Shown here: positions 1-10,439 of the stretch, in pieces
How the letters are laid out: each line of letters starts with the position of its first letter
Numbering within the stretch: position 1 is the first letter of the stretch
From: Methylacidiphilum infernorum V4
Lineage (GTDB): Bacteria > Verrucomicrobiota > Verrucomicrobiia > Methylacidiphilales > Methylacidiphilaceae
Length of the DNA stretch: 64,000 bases
NCBI RefSeq assembly: GCF_000019665.1
Contig: NC_010794.1
Coordinates: forward strand, 1 to 64,000
Reading direction: 5' to 3'
Position numbers and translations under genes: made by a program
Notes under the pieces: generated by a model
The model's input: only the letters and a program-made list of their open reading frames with translations
The model's database searches: none
Told to the model about the DNA's origin: nothing

Positions 1-250
1 AAATATTTATTTTTTAAGATCTTCATTTTGCTTGTTAGGAAAAATAGATTTTTAAAAGAATAAAGAATGGCCTTTCAAAAGGCAAAAAATCGCCGAGGTT
101 GTGAATAACTTTGGCAATAAAATTCGACTTTCTTCATAAAATCAGTCCTTATCATGAGGATACATTTTTAGTTGTTCATAATTAACAACTTACAAGAGAG
201 CTCTTATAGAAACAGATATAAAAATAAAATCACAATGATGTTAATAACTT
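1..250. other. dnaA upstream region, candidate origin/DnaA autoregulation site
   Basis: This AT-rich non-coding stretch precedes dnaA. It holds two exact matches to the DnaA box in its TGTGNATAA orientation, at 100-108 and at 250-258; the second overlaps the GTG start of dnaA. A 7-bp inverted repeat (AGTTGTT at 170-176, AACAACT at 184-190) and a small GCCTT/AAGGC hairpin followed by an A-run (70-88) are also present. DnaA boxes beside dnaA commonly mark the origin or autoregulation of dnaA. The window starts here, so part of the region may be missing. Confidence 0.45.
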
Positions 251-1615
251 GTGAATAAGTTGAAAACTGATCTGAATTTAATCTGGAACGATATCTGTTT
301 AGAACTTCAAAAGGTAATCTCTAAAGAAGCGATAGAAAAGTGGTTTGTGCCCATTGAACTCCTGAGCATTGAAAATGATCAACTTCTGCTTAAGGCTCCC
401 GATCCTATTTATCAGTACTGGATAGAAGAAAACTATTTATCCCAGCTCATCGGGGCATCTTTTCGAATTTTGGCTAAAAACCCTAAAATCATTTTTGCTC
501 AAGAATCGCCTGGAAATGGAGAAAAGGCTACAGGAAAAAAGATCAAGTCCTTGCCCAGGGAAGACAAAAGCTCAATTTTTGAATCCAAAGGTTTAAACAC
601 GAAATTTTCTTTTGAAAATTTCGTCGTAGGACCGAATTCAGAATTTGCGGCCGCAGCTGCAAAAGCCGTCGCAGAATCTCCCGCAAAAGCCTATAACCCG
701 CTTTTCCTGTACGGGAAAGTGGGTTTGGGGAAAACCCATCTTATGCAGGCGATCGGCAATCATATCGTGGAAAAAAATAAATGGATTCTTGTCCAGTATG
801 TTACCTCCGAACAGTTTACCAATGAGTTTATCGAAGCCATTCAAAAGGGCAGCATTGGTCAATTCAGGAAAAAATACCGTCAAATAGACGTTCTTCTCAT
901 AGATGATATTCAGTTCTTGGCGGGTAAAGAACGTTCTCAAGAAGAATTCTTTCATACCTTTAACTGTCTTTTTGATGGAAGCAAGCAGATCGTTTTAAGT
1001 GGAGACGAGGCCCCAAGCTCGCTTCAGAACTTGGAAAAGAGGCTGATATCAAGATTTGAATGGGGATTGACGGCTGAAATACTTCCCCCAGGAATTGAGG
1101 TAAGGCTGGCTATTTTAAAGCATAAACTAAAAAATTATTCCCTCTCAATCGATGAAAAAATTTTGGAGTTCATAGCCGAAAGAATAAAAACCAATGTCAG
1201 GCAATTAGAAGGAGCTCTCAATAGACTGTGTGCTTATGCCTCCATCCATAAAGAAGGTAAGATTACACTTGAAGAAACACAATCACTCTTAAAAGACCTT
1301 ATTTCCTTGCAACCTTCAAAGACGATTACCATAGAAATGATCCAAAAAAGGGTATGCGAAGCCTACGATATCCGGTTTTCAGATATGGTTTCCAAAAGGA
1401 GAATATCGGCTATAGCTTTGCCTCGCATGGTAGCCATGTATTTAGCAAGAAGGTTAACGAACCTTTCTCTTTCCCAAATCGGTGAAAATTTTGGAGGAAG
1501 AGATCATGGAACGGTTCTTCACGCCCAACGGACAATATCCGAAAAAATGTCCAAGGACCCGGATTTAGCCCAGTTGATAAAAAAAATAACTGAGCAATTA
1601 ACTTCTTCTCAATAA
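251..1615 (+). CDS. dnaA: Chromosomal replication initiator protein DnaA
   Basis: DnaA is the AAA+ ATPase that binds DnaA boxes, melts the origin and loads the replicative helicase. The 454-residue protein shows the usual order: an N-terminal helicase-interaction domain, a variable linker (about residues 80-115), an AAA+ core with Walker A GKVGLGKT near residue 155 and a Walker B LLIDDIQF, and a C-terminal DNA-binding domain with the signature GGRDHGTVLHA, a slight variant of the usual RDHTTV. The start is a GTG; it gives the expected N-terminus, and a DnaA box overlaps it, which suggests autoregulation. Length is normal for the family, and dnaN follows on the same strand. Confidence 0.97.
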   Translation: MNKLKTDLNLIWNDICLELQKVISKEAIEKWFVPIELLSIENDQLLLKAPDPIYQYWIEENYLSQLIGASFRILAKNPKIIFAQESPGNGEKATGKKIKSLPREDKSSIFESKGLNTKFSFENFVVGPNSEFAAAAAKAVAESPAKAYNPLFLYGKVGLGKTHLMQAIGNHIVEKNKWILVQYVTSEQFTNEFIEAIQKGSIGQFRKKYRQIDVLLIDDIQFLAGKERSQEEFFHTFNCLFDGSKQIVLSGDEAPSSLQNLEKRLISRFEWGLTAEILPPGIEVRLAILKHKLKNYSLSIDEKILEFIAERIKTNVRQLEGALNRLCAYASIHKEGKITLEETQSLLKDLISLQPSKTITIEMIQKRVCEAYDIRFSDMVSKRRISAIALPRMVAMYLARRLTNLSLSQIGENFGGRDHGTVLHAQRTISEKMSKDPDLAQLIKKITEQLTSSQ

Positions 1616-1821
1616 GTTGTAAATAACAGTGAATAAAAAGAAAAAAATCTTTTAAATTAGGCTAAAGGAATAAAATTATTAACAGTCATCAATAATTTAT
1701 TCAAAACGGGGAGGGAAAAATTATCTTTTTACCTATTAAAAAGTTAACCGGTTTTTCACCCTTTTATTCCCTATGAATTTTATTTTTAAGAAAAAAAAGG
1801 TTTTATTATAAAACAAAAGTT
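1616..1821. other. dnaA-dnaN intergenic region, AT-rich
   Basis: About 206 bases of very AT-rich DNA separate dnaA and dnaN. Only imperfect DnaA-box-like words are visible (TGTAAATAA near 1619, AGTGAATAA near 1629). Such a spacer is a frequent origin location in bacteria, and dnaN probably has its own promoter here. I see no open frame or strong hairpin. Confidence 0.3.
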
Positions 1822-2937
1822 ATGAAATTTTCTGTGGAAAAAAAGAGCTTCATCGACTCCTTAACCCTTATTCAAAGTATCATCAATCCTCGATCTACGT
1901 TGCCCATTCTCAGCCATGTGCTCCTTTCGGCAAAGGCTCCCGACCGGCTCCTATTTTTTGCCACCGATCTACAAACGGCGTTGAAGATCGAGCTTACTGC
2001 TAACGTAGAAGAAGAAGGAACCACCACTTTACCGGCCCGAAGGCTTTTAACAATAGTTAGAGAACTCGATTCCGATCAATTGTCCTGGAAAACAAACAGC
2101 AATCATCAGACCACTCTTTCTTCGGACAGGTCTTTTTTCCAGCTTAACGGTTTACCTGACGATGATTATCCAAAGTTTTTTCCTGAAAGAAGGGAAGAAG
2201 GACTGAGTATTTCTCAAGGTAAAATTCGAAAAATGTTAAGGATGGTGGAGTATGCCATGGCCGATGAAAGTAGACCTGCCCTAAACGGAGCTTGGTTCTC
2301 TATAAAATCAGGCCGTTTTGAAGTGGCGGTGACCGATGGAAAAAGATTGGCTTACACCTTTGAAGAAGTTGAAAACGAATCATTTGAAGCTGAAGGGATA
2401 GTTCCGGCTAAAGCCGTCTTGGAAATTTCAAGAATAATTGAAGATTCAGATAAAACCCTGAAGCTATTTTTAGATTCAAACAAAATATTCCTGGAACTAG
2501 ACAACATTCTTTTCTTTTCTAAACTCACCGAGGGCAAATATCCAAATTTCAAACAAGTCATTCCCAAAACAACAACTCAAAAGGCTGTTATCGACCGAAA
2601 CAGTTTCTTGCATGCGATACGTAGGGTTTCTTCCATTGCCATAAGCGGTTCCAACTCACTACCCGTAGTTCTAGATTTTTTAGGAACGAATGAATTGGTT
2701 CTAAGTTGCCAGGCTCCAGAGATTGGCCAAGCTCGAGAGACGATCAGCCTTAAGGCATTTCAAGGGGAAGCTTTTTCTATCCCTTTTAATCCCCTTTACT
2801 TAATCGAACCGTTAAGAGAAATGGAAAAGGAAGATGTTATCCTGGAATTCGTAAATCCTTCAACAAAAGGCAATCCTTGCTTAATCACCGAAGGAACTAA
2901 CTTTGTTTACGTTTTAATGCCGATTAAAAATCAATAA
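1822..2937 (+). CDS. dnaN: DNA polymerase III beta subunit (sliding clamp)
   Basis: This is the ring-shaped processivity clamp that tethers DNA polymerase III to DNA and serves as a docking hub for repair proteins such as MutL. The 371 residues match the bacterial clamp length and the three-domain repeat. Recognisable segments are the N-terminal KKSFIDSLTLIQSIINPRST, the TDGKRLA motif in the middle domain, and the C-terminal end VYVLMPIKNQ, equivalent to the usual VxMPM/LR close. It follows dnaA in the classic origin order. Confidence 0.96.
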   Translation: MKFSVEKKSFIDSLTLIQSIINPRSTLPILSHVLLSAKAPDRLLFFATDLQTALKIELTANVEEEGTTTLPARRLLTIVRELDSDQLSWKTNSNHQTTLSSDRSFFQLNGLPDDDYPKFFPERREEGLSISQGKIRKMLRMVEYAMADESRPALNGAWFSIKSGRFEVAVTDGKRLAYTFEEVENESFEAEGIVPAKAVLEISRIIEDSDKTLKLFLDSNKIFLELDNILFFSKLTEGKYPNFKQVIPKTTTQKAVIDRNSFLHAIRRVSSIAISGSNSLPVVLDFLGTNELVLSCQAPEIGQARETISLKAFQGEAFSIPFNPLYLIEPLREMEKEDVILEFVNPSTKGNPCLITEGTNFVYVLMPIKNQ

Positions 2938-2949
2938 CCTTCTAGAGAT

Positions 2950-3336
2950 ATGATACAACGATCTGGATATATTGGCGTTTTTGTGGAGCCTTTTACAAAA
3001 GAGGAAGTAGAAAAATTGGTTTCCCATTGGCTCGAGCGCTTTGAAAGAGTTGAACAGGTTATTCCTGGACAATACAATTATACTTCTACCCTGGTTATAG
3101 AAAAAATCGAGGATCTCCTTTACGAAGAACATCCTCAATTTCGCATTGTTCAAGGAGACGATTTTGCCTGGGTTTACCTCTCTTATAATCGTCAAGTTCT
3201 TGAAACTTCGGGATTTTATTCCGACCAGATTCCTTTAAGCTTAGAGGTACTCCTCGAATTGCCCAATCTTGTGGAAATTGTTGAAGAGACGAACGAAAAA
3301 AGGTTAAAAGAACTCGAGGATGCAGGGTTCTTCTAA
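2950..3336 (+). CDS. Hypothetical protein between dnaN and lspA
   Basis: A 128-residue soluble, acidic protein that I do not recognise. It starts 12 bases after the dnaN stop and is probably cotranscribed with it. It has no signal peptide, membrane segment or cysteine cluster. A charged N-terminal half (EEVEKLVSHWLERF) and a C-terminal helical stretch rich in Glu and Lys are visible. Position beside dnaN suggests a housekeeping gene, but no function can be inferred. The open frame is well used and colinear with its neighbours, so I regard it as real. Confidence 0.7.
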   Translation: MIQRSGYIGVFVEPFTKEEVEKLVSHWLERFERVEQVIPGQYNYTSTLVIEKIEDLLYEEHPQFRIVQGDDFAWVYLSYNRQVLETSGFYSDQIPLSLEVLLELPNLVEIVEETNEKRLKELEDAGFF

Positions 3337-3420
3337 TTTTTTTCTACATAAGCCTGGGTTTTCCTTTTATGTCTTTTTCTTCGATCCTTATCTCTAAAAT
3401 TTCATTGCCCAAAGGTCGCC

Positions 3421-3906
3421 ATGCAGGGGTTTCACATTTTTTTTTTTGTAATAGTCTTCGGCTTTCTCTTGCTGCTTGACTTGACAACCAAGTACTGGAT
3501 TTCTTCATTCCTGGAGGTATCCTACGATAGAACAATCATTCCCGGATTTTTAGATTTGGTTTACGTCGAAAACACGGGCATAGCTTTCGGGCTTTTTGCA
3601 GGAAACAATAGATTTTGGGAGGTTTTTACCTTATTATTAATTTTAATAGGTTTTTTTTATTTTAGAAAAAAAATCTTCAAAACTATTCCTTATATGGTTA
3701 TTGGAGCAATGATTTTTGCCGGAGCCCTGGGAAACGGGATAGATCGTATTATCCATGGGCATGTCACCGATTTTATTGATGTGCATTTCTTCAATTATCA
3801 CTGGCCCGCTTTTAATCTTGCTGACACCTACTTAACCCTAGGGTTTAGTTGTATTTTTTTATATTTTTTAAAACTTAAGCATACTTCTAATCAAAAGAAT
3901 ATTTAA
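3421..3906 (+). CDS. lspA: Lipoprotein signal peptidase (signal peptidase II)
   Basis: LspA is an inner-membrane aspartyl protease that removes signal peptides from prolipoproteins after lipidation. The 161-residue protein has four hydrophobic segments and the conserved blocks: D-x-x-T-K near residue 20, NTGIAFG (residues about 57-63), GALGNGIDRI with the first catalytic Asp, and FNLADT with the second. Length is normal. It is followed after 2 bases by nadA, so the two are probably cotranscribed. Confidence 0.94.
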   Translation: MQGFHIFFFVIVFGFLLLLDLTTKYWISSFLEVSYDRTIIPGFLDLVYVENTGIAFGLFAGNNRFWEVFTLLLILIGFFYFRKKIFKTIPYMVIGAMIFAGALGNGIDRIIHGHVTDFIDVHFFNYHWPAFNLADTYLTLGFSCIFLYFLKLKHTSNQKNI

Positions 3907-3908
3907 AA

Positions 3909-4850
3909 ATGAGTTTAAAAAAGATGGGCATAGAAGAAAAAAAAGAAAGGGTGCTGAAGCTTAAAAAGGAGAAAAATGCTCTTATTTTAGCTCATAACTA
4001 CCAGCTCGCCGAGATCCAAGACGTGGCTGATTTTGTTGGCGATTCTTTGGGGTTATCTTTTAAAGCTCGAGAAGCTACACAACAAAGGATTATTTTTTGC
4101 GGCGTTCATTTTATGGCCGAAACCGCAAAAATTCTAAACCCGAATAGAAAAGTCATTCTTCCCGATATCGAGGCGGGATGTTCCCTTTCTGATTCCTGTA
4201 GTTATGAAGATCTTTTAGAGTATAAAAAAGAAAATCCGACTACTTTTATTGTCGCTTACGTTAACACATCGGCTGCCGTTAAGTCACTGAGTGATTGTAT
4301 CTGTACCTCTGCCAACGCCTTAAAAATCGTGCAAAAAGTTCCTCCGGACAGGAACATCCTTTTTGTACCTGATCAAAATTTGGGGGAGTGGGTACAGAAC
4401 CAGACCGGAAGAAAAATGGATTTATGGCCTGGTGAATGCTATGTCCATGTTGAAATTACCCACCAATCCTTGTTGGAATTAAAAAAGAGATTTCCAGCCG
4501 CTCCCATTGTTTCCCATCCGGAATGTGAAAGAGCGGTAAGAATGCTTTCGGATTTCGTCTGTTCCACAGAGCAGATGATCGGTTATTGCAAGAATCATCC
4601 GGCTCGGTCCTTTATTATCGCCACAGAATCGGGAATGATAACCAGGCTCAAAAAAGAAATCCCAGAAAAGGAATTCATAGCTGCTTCTACTTCCCGTTGT
4701 GCTTGCGCCCATTGTAAATTCATGAAAAAAATTACGCTGGATAAGCTTATCACTGCCCTTGAATCTGATCGTTTCGAAATCGATGTCCCGATTGAAATCC
4801 GTAAAAAAGCTTTCCTTCCCATTCAACAAATGTTGGAGTGGAGCGTGTAA
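3909..4850 (+). CDS. nadA: Quinolinate synthase A
   Basis: NadA condenses iminoaspartate with dihydroxyacetone phosphate to quinolinate, using a [4Fe-4S] cluster, in de novo NAD synthesis. The 313-residue protein carries HNYQLAEIQDVADFVGDSL near the start, the EAGCSLSDSC block, HPECERAV, and the C-terminal CACAHCKFM segment; cysteines in these blocks include the cluster ligands. The length fits the short NadA form without an N-terminal extension. nadB and nadC are not in the window. It lies 2 bases after lspA. Confidence 0.95.
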   Translation: MSLKKMGIEEKKERVLKLKKEKNALILAHNYQLAEIQDVADFVGDSLGLSFKAREATQQRIIFCGVHFMAETAKILNPNRKVILPDIEAGCSLSDSCSYEDLLEYKKENPTTFIVAYVNTSAAVKSLSDCICTSANALKIVQKVPPDRNILFVPDQNLGEWVQNQTGRKMDLWPGECYVHVEITHQSLLELKKRFPAAPIVSHPECERAVRMLSDFVCSTEQMIGYCKNHPARSFIIATESGMITRLKKEIPEKEFIAASTSRCACAHCKFMKKITLDKLITALESDRFEIDVPIEIRKKAFLPIQQMLEWSV

Positions 4851-4864
4851 GTAGGCAGCTGTAG

Positions 4865-6556
<1,692 letters not shown>

Positions 6557-6853
6557 ACAAAATCATTTCTTCGCCGGCTTACAGCTGCCTGAATCTCATA
6601 GAGAGCCCGTTTTCTAAAAGGGAACTTGGAGGAAAAGCAAGTTTTAATTGTAAAAAAAAACAAAGAGCATTAAAAAAATTGAAAGATTAAAATTGCAAGA
6701 TTTTTAAAAATTACTATATCGTTTTGTGATTTTGCCCTTTAAAAAGATCAGAAAGTTTATCAAAGACCAACAAAAAAGTATCCTCAAGGGGAACCCTAAT
6801 AATTTATATATTTTAAGCAAATTGCCTAAAAATGCCATTGTTGATTTAAAAAA

Positions 6854-8143
6854 ATGAAAATAGCCATTATCGGTTCAGGGTACGTGGGATTAACTACAGG
6901 AGCTTGTTTTGCAGATGTTGGGCACGAAGTCATTTGCGTGGATAATGATGAAAAAAAAATAAAGATGTTAAAGCAAGGAAAGGTACCGATTTATGAACCG
7001 GGACTTGAAGAGATAGTCAAAAAAAATTTATCCAAAGGTCTTCTTCACTTTACCGAGAGTATAGAAGAAGGAGTCGAAAGAAGCCTGGTCATTTTTATTG
7101 CCGTACCCACTCCCCCTTTGGAGGATGGCAGCGTGGACATGACCTACATCGAGAAAGTGGCCAGGCAAATCGCTGCCGTATTAAAAGATTACAGGGTGAT
7201 TGTCGACAAGAGTACTGTTCCTGTTAAAACCGGAGAAAGGGTCTATCAAACCATTAAACGCTACAATAGTCATAATATCGACTTTGATGTCGTCAGCAAT
7301 CCGGAATTTTTAAGAGAAGGGGTTGCCGTAAAGGATTTACTTCATCCCGATCGAGTGGTGATAGGGGCAATGAGCGAACGGGCCATAAAGATAATGAAGG
7401 AGATCTATTCCCCTTTTAACGCCCCCATCTTAATTACTGATCTCAACTCTGCCGAGCTCATCAAGCATGCTTCAAATAGTTTCTTGGCTTTGAAGATCTC
7501 TTACATTAATGCCTTATCGAGAATATGTGAAGCGGCGGGGGCTAACGTGCAAATGGTTGCTGAAGGAATGGGATTGGATCACAGGATTGGAAAACATTTC
7601 CTAAAGGCAGGAATAGGATGGGGAGGATCCTGTTTTCCTAAAGATGTTGCTGCTTTCATCAAGATCTCCCAGGAACTCGGCTACGATTTTAAGCTCCTAA
7701 AAGAAGTTTCTCAAATAAACCACGACCAAAAAGAGCATTTTTTGCGAAAAATAAGGGACGTTTTATGGGTTTTGAAAGACAAGAGAATAGGGTTATTGGG
7801 ATTAGCTTTTAAAGATAATACCGATGATATTAGAAGCAGCGTGGCGATGGACCTGGCGATGACTTTTGTGAAAGAGGGAGCAATTGTCCAGGCTTTTGAT
7901 CCTAAAGCCATGGAAAAAGCAAAAGAAAAACTTCCTTCGATTCATTATTGCTCATCGGCTCAAGAGGTAGCTGTGGATTCTGACTGTATCGTGATCGCTA
8001 CGGAATGGGAAGAGTTTAGGAAGCTGGATTGGAAATCGATGAAATCGACGATGATCAGTCCTATTATTTTTGATGGAAGAAATCTCCTCGATAAAAAAGA
8101 GATGACCCGCATGGGGTTTCATTATATTGGAATTGGAAATTAA
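6854..8143 (+). CDS. ugd: UDP-glucose 6-dehydrogenase
   Basis: This enzyme oxidises UDP-glucose to UDP-glucuronate with NAD+, feeding envelope polysaccharide synthesis. The 429 residues show the N-terminal NAD-binding GSGYVGLTTG (residues about 7-16), VDKSTVPVKTG, the NPEFLREG block and the catalytic-cysteine segment GIGWGGSCFPKDV, followed by a second Rossmann-like domain (GLAFKDNTDDIR). Length is typical. The 297 bases upstream are non-coding, very AT-rich and probably contain divergent promoters for ugd and the RNA ligase. purA starts 11 bases after its stop. Confidence 0.95.
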   Translation: MKIAIIGSGYVGLTTGACFADVGHEVICVDNDEKKIKMLKQGKVPIYEPGLEEIVKKNLSKGLLHFTESIEEGVERSLVIFIAVPTPPLEDGSVDMTYIEKVARQIAAVLKDYRVIVDKSTVPVKTGERVYQTIKRYNSHNIDFDVVSNPEFLREGVAVKDLLHPDRVVIGAMSERAIKIMKEIYSPFNAPILITDLNSAELIKHASNSFLALKISYINALSRICEAAGANVQMVAEGMGLDHRIGKHFLKAGIGWGGSCFPKDVAAFIKISQELGYDFKLLKEVSQINHDQKEHFLRKIRDVLWVLKDKRIGLLGLAFKDNTDDIRSSVAMDLAMTFVKEGAIVQAFDPKAMEKAKEKLPSIHYCSSAQEVAVDSDCIVIATEWEEFRKLDWKSMKSTMISPIIFDGRNLLDKKEMTRMGFHYIGIGN

Positions 8144-8154
8144 AGCAGAGGATT

Positions 8155-9423
8155 ATGAATTCCGTTCTTGTCGGTGCTCAATGGGGAGATGAAGGAAAGG
8201 GAAAAATTGTTGATTTTCTAACTCAAGATGCAGATGTAGTTGTTCGCTGCCAGGGCGGTGATAACGCAGGTCATACGGTTGAAGTCAACAATGAAAAGTT
8301 CGTTCTCCATCTGATTCCCTCGGGCATTTTATGGCCTGAAAAGATCTGTTTGCTAGGCAGCGGCATGGTTATAGATCCCGTTTCTCTTGTTGAAGAAATC
8401 AAAAACATAGAAGGCAGGGGGATAGAAATTCGAAACCGGCTTTTTATTTCTGAAACTGCCCACATGGTATTCCCTTACCATAGGATCATTGATGAACTGC
8501 TTGAAAAAAACCGGGGCAAAAGCCGAATTGGAACAACGAGAAAAGGAATAGGTCCGGCTTATGCCGATAAAATAAGTCGGACTGGTCTTCGTATTCTTGA
8601 TCTTCTTGATAAAAAAAGTTTCTTGGAAAAATTTCAAAGGCTGGTTGAGGAAAAAAATCGTTATATCCAGTTTTTAGGGGGAGAACCCTTGGATTGGAAG
8701 GAAATTGCAGAACCTTATTTAAAAGCCGCTGATGAGATTTCTACGATGGTCGTCAACACCGCCATCTGGCTTTACGAGGCTTCGGCTTTACAAAAAAACA
8801 TCCTCTTTGAAAGCGCGCAAGGGACTTTTCTCGATATTGACTTTGGAACATATCCTTTTGTAACCTCCTCCAATACCACGGCAGGTGGAGCTATTACAGG
8901 GAGCGGATTACCTCCCCATAAAATTAGCCGTGTTATCGGGTGCATGAAAGCCTATACAACGCGGGTGGGAGAAGGTCCGTTTCCTGTGGAAAACAGGGAG
9001 CTTTCGGAAATGCTCCATGCCTCTGGCAGGGAATTTGGATCGACAACGGGTAGGGCGAGAAGATGTGGATGGTTTGACGGTGTTTTAGCCCGGTATGCTT
9101 CCCTGATCAACGGTTTTGACGAGGTGGCTGTAACCAACCTGGATGGACTTGATTCCATGGAGAAAATTCCCGTCTGTGTTTCTTACGAGTTCAAAGGCAA
9201 GATCCTCAAATATCCTCCCAACTCCGTGCGCCAGCTAGAAGAGTGTGTTCCCATATATGAAGAACTACCGGGATGGTTGGAGTCTACAGCAAAGGTACGT
9301 TCTTTTGAAAAACTTCCTCAAGCTGCTCAAAATTACTTGAATAAACTGGGCATGCTTGCCGGGGCACCCGTGCGCATTGTTTCTGTGGGAGCTTCTAGAG
9401 ATCAAACTTTTTTTGTCGATTAA
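8155..9423 (+). CDS. purA: Adenylosuccinate synthetase
   Basis: PurA joins IMP and aspartate at the expense of GTP, the first committed step to AMP. The 422-residue protein begins with the conserved GAQWGDEGKGKIVD P-loop and catalytic Asp, continues with GDNAGHTV containing the catalytic His, the switch region TTRKGIGPAYADK and the GTP-specific segment TTGRARRCGWFD. Length and start fit the family. It probably shares a transcript with ugd 11 bases upstream, although the two pathways are unrelated. Confidence 0.97.
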   Translation: MNSVLVGAQWGDEGKGKIVDFLTQDADVVVRCQGGDNAGHTVEVNNEKFVLHLIPSGILWPEKICLLGSGMVIDPVSLVEEIKNIEGRGIEIRNRLFISETAHMVFPYHRIIDELLEKNRGKSRIGTTRKGIGPAYADKISRTGLRILDLLDKKSFLEKFQRLVEEKNRYIQFLGGEPLDWKEIAEPYLKAADEISTMVVNTAIWLYEASALQKNILFESAQGTFLDIDFGTYPFVTSSNTTAGGAITGSGLPPHKISRVIGCMKAYTTRVGEGPFPVENRELSEMLHASGREFGSTTGRARRCGWFDGVLARYASLINGFDEVAVTNLDGLDSMEKIPVCVSYEFKGKILKYPPNSVRQLEECVPIYEELPGWLESTAKVRSFEKLPQAAQNYLNKLGMLAGAPVRIVSVGASRDQTFFVD

Positions 9424-9541
9424 TTTCCTAATAAAATGACGGGATCTTAACTCTATGTTATGTTTTTTTTTAATGAACCAAGAAGCTTTTCTGCCTTATA
9501 GCCCCGCTTTCTTATTTTTCATTTTTAAAAATTTTCAATAC

Positions 9542-9574
9542 AAACAGAAAAGAGGGATAGTAAACAGAAAAGAG
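9542..9574 (+). repeat. Short direct repeat upstream of uppS
   Basis: The 13-base word AAACAGAAAAGAG occurs twice, at 9542-9554 and 9562-9574, with a 20-base period, inside the 182-base purA-uppS gap. Two direct copies one or two helical turns apart could bind a regulator of uppS, or may be chance in AT-rich DNA. No regulator is known for this pattern. Confidence 0.35.
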
Positions 9575-9605
9575 ATCGTTAAGGGAAAAATTAAGATATT
9601 TTTAG

Positions 9606-10388
9606 ATGAATAGTGCTAGAGGATACGAACAGCAAGGGAATAATGGTGGGGCTACTCATTCCTCTTTGCTTGACAGCCGAAATATCCCCGAACATGTGGC
9701 TATAATAATGGATGGGAATGGACGTTGGGCTGAAAAGAGAAATTTGGCTCGAATCGAAGGTCATAGGGAAGGGCTCAATGCTGCAAAAGAGGTTGTTCAA
9801 ACAGCTTTGGAAGTAGGAATACATTACTTAACCCTCTATGTTTTCTCTGTTGATAATTGGAAAAGGCCATACTTCGAAATAAAAGCTCTTATGGAGATGT
9901 TTGAAGATTTTCTAAGCAAGAATGAAGAAGAGTTGATAGAAAAAGGAATAAAACTGGTCACTATTGGAAGGAGAACAGACTTGCCTAAAGGACTGCAAAA
10001 GCAACTGCTGTCTACCTGTAAAAAAACAGAATCTAATTTTAAACTCGTTCTAACCTTGGCTTTAAGTTACGGTTCGAGGTTGGATATCCTTGACGCCGTT
10101 AAAGAGATTGCAAAAAAAGCTCTCCATGGCCAAGTCAAGATTTCAGATATAAATGAAGAGCTTTTCAAATCCCATCTTTCAACCTCTTTTTGTCCTGATC
10201 CAGATTTATTAATAAGAACGAGCGGGGAGATGCGCTTAAGCAATTTTCTCCTTTGGGAATCTTCCTACACGGAGTTTTACTTTACCACCACCTATTGGCC
10301 GGATTTCAGGAGGCAAGAATTTTTGGAGGCCTTAGGAACGTTTGCGAAAAGGCAGAGAAGATTTGGACAAGTAGCCGTAAAAAATTGA
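9606..10388 (+). CDS. uppS: Isoprenyl transferase (undecaprenyl diphosphate synthase)
   Basis: UppS adds isopentenyl units to farnesyl diphosphate to build the C55 lipid carrier for peptidoglycan and polysaccharides. The 260-residue protein contains the diagnostic IMDGNGRWAEKRNLARIEGH near residues 33-52, the YVFSVDNWKRP block, and the C-terminal PDLLIRTSGEMRLSNFLLW and YWPDF motifs of cis-prenyltransferases. The first 25 or so residues are a non-conserved leader. It begins a run with cdsA, psd and pssA, all for membrane lipid or carrier synthesis. Confidence 0.96.
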   Translation: MNSARGYEQQGNNGGATHSSLLDSRNIPEHVAIIMDGNGRWAEKRNLARIEGHREGLNAAKEVVQTALEVGIHYLTLYVFSVDNWKRPYFEIKALMEMFEDFLSKNEEELIEKGIKLVTIGRRTDLPKGLQKQLLSTCKKTESNFKLVLTLALSYGSRLDILDAVKEIAKKALHGQVKISDINEELFKSHLSTSFCPDPDLLIRTSGEMRLSNFLLWESSYTEFYFTTTYWPDFRRQEFLEALGTFAKRQRRFGQVAVKN

Positions 10389-10439
10389 TAATTTTCTTTT
10401 CGATATTTTTATTCTTGGTGTTTTAGTCGATTATAGCCG

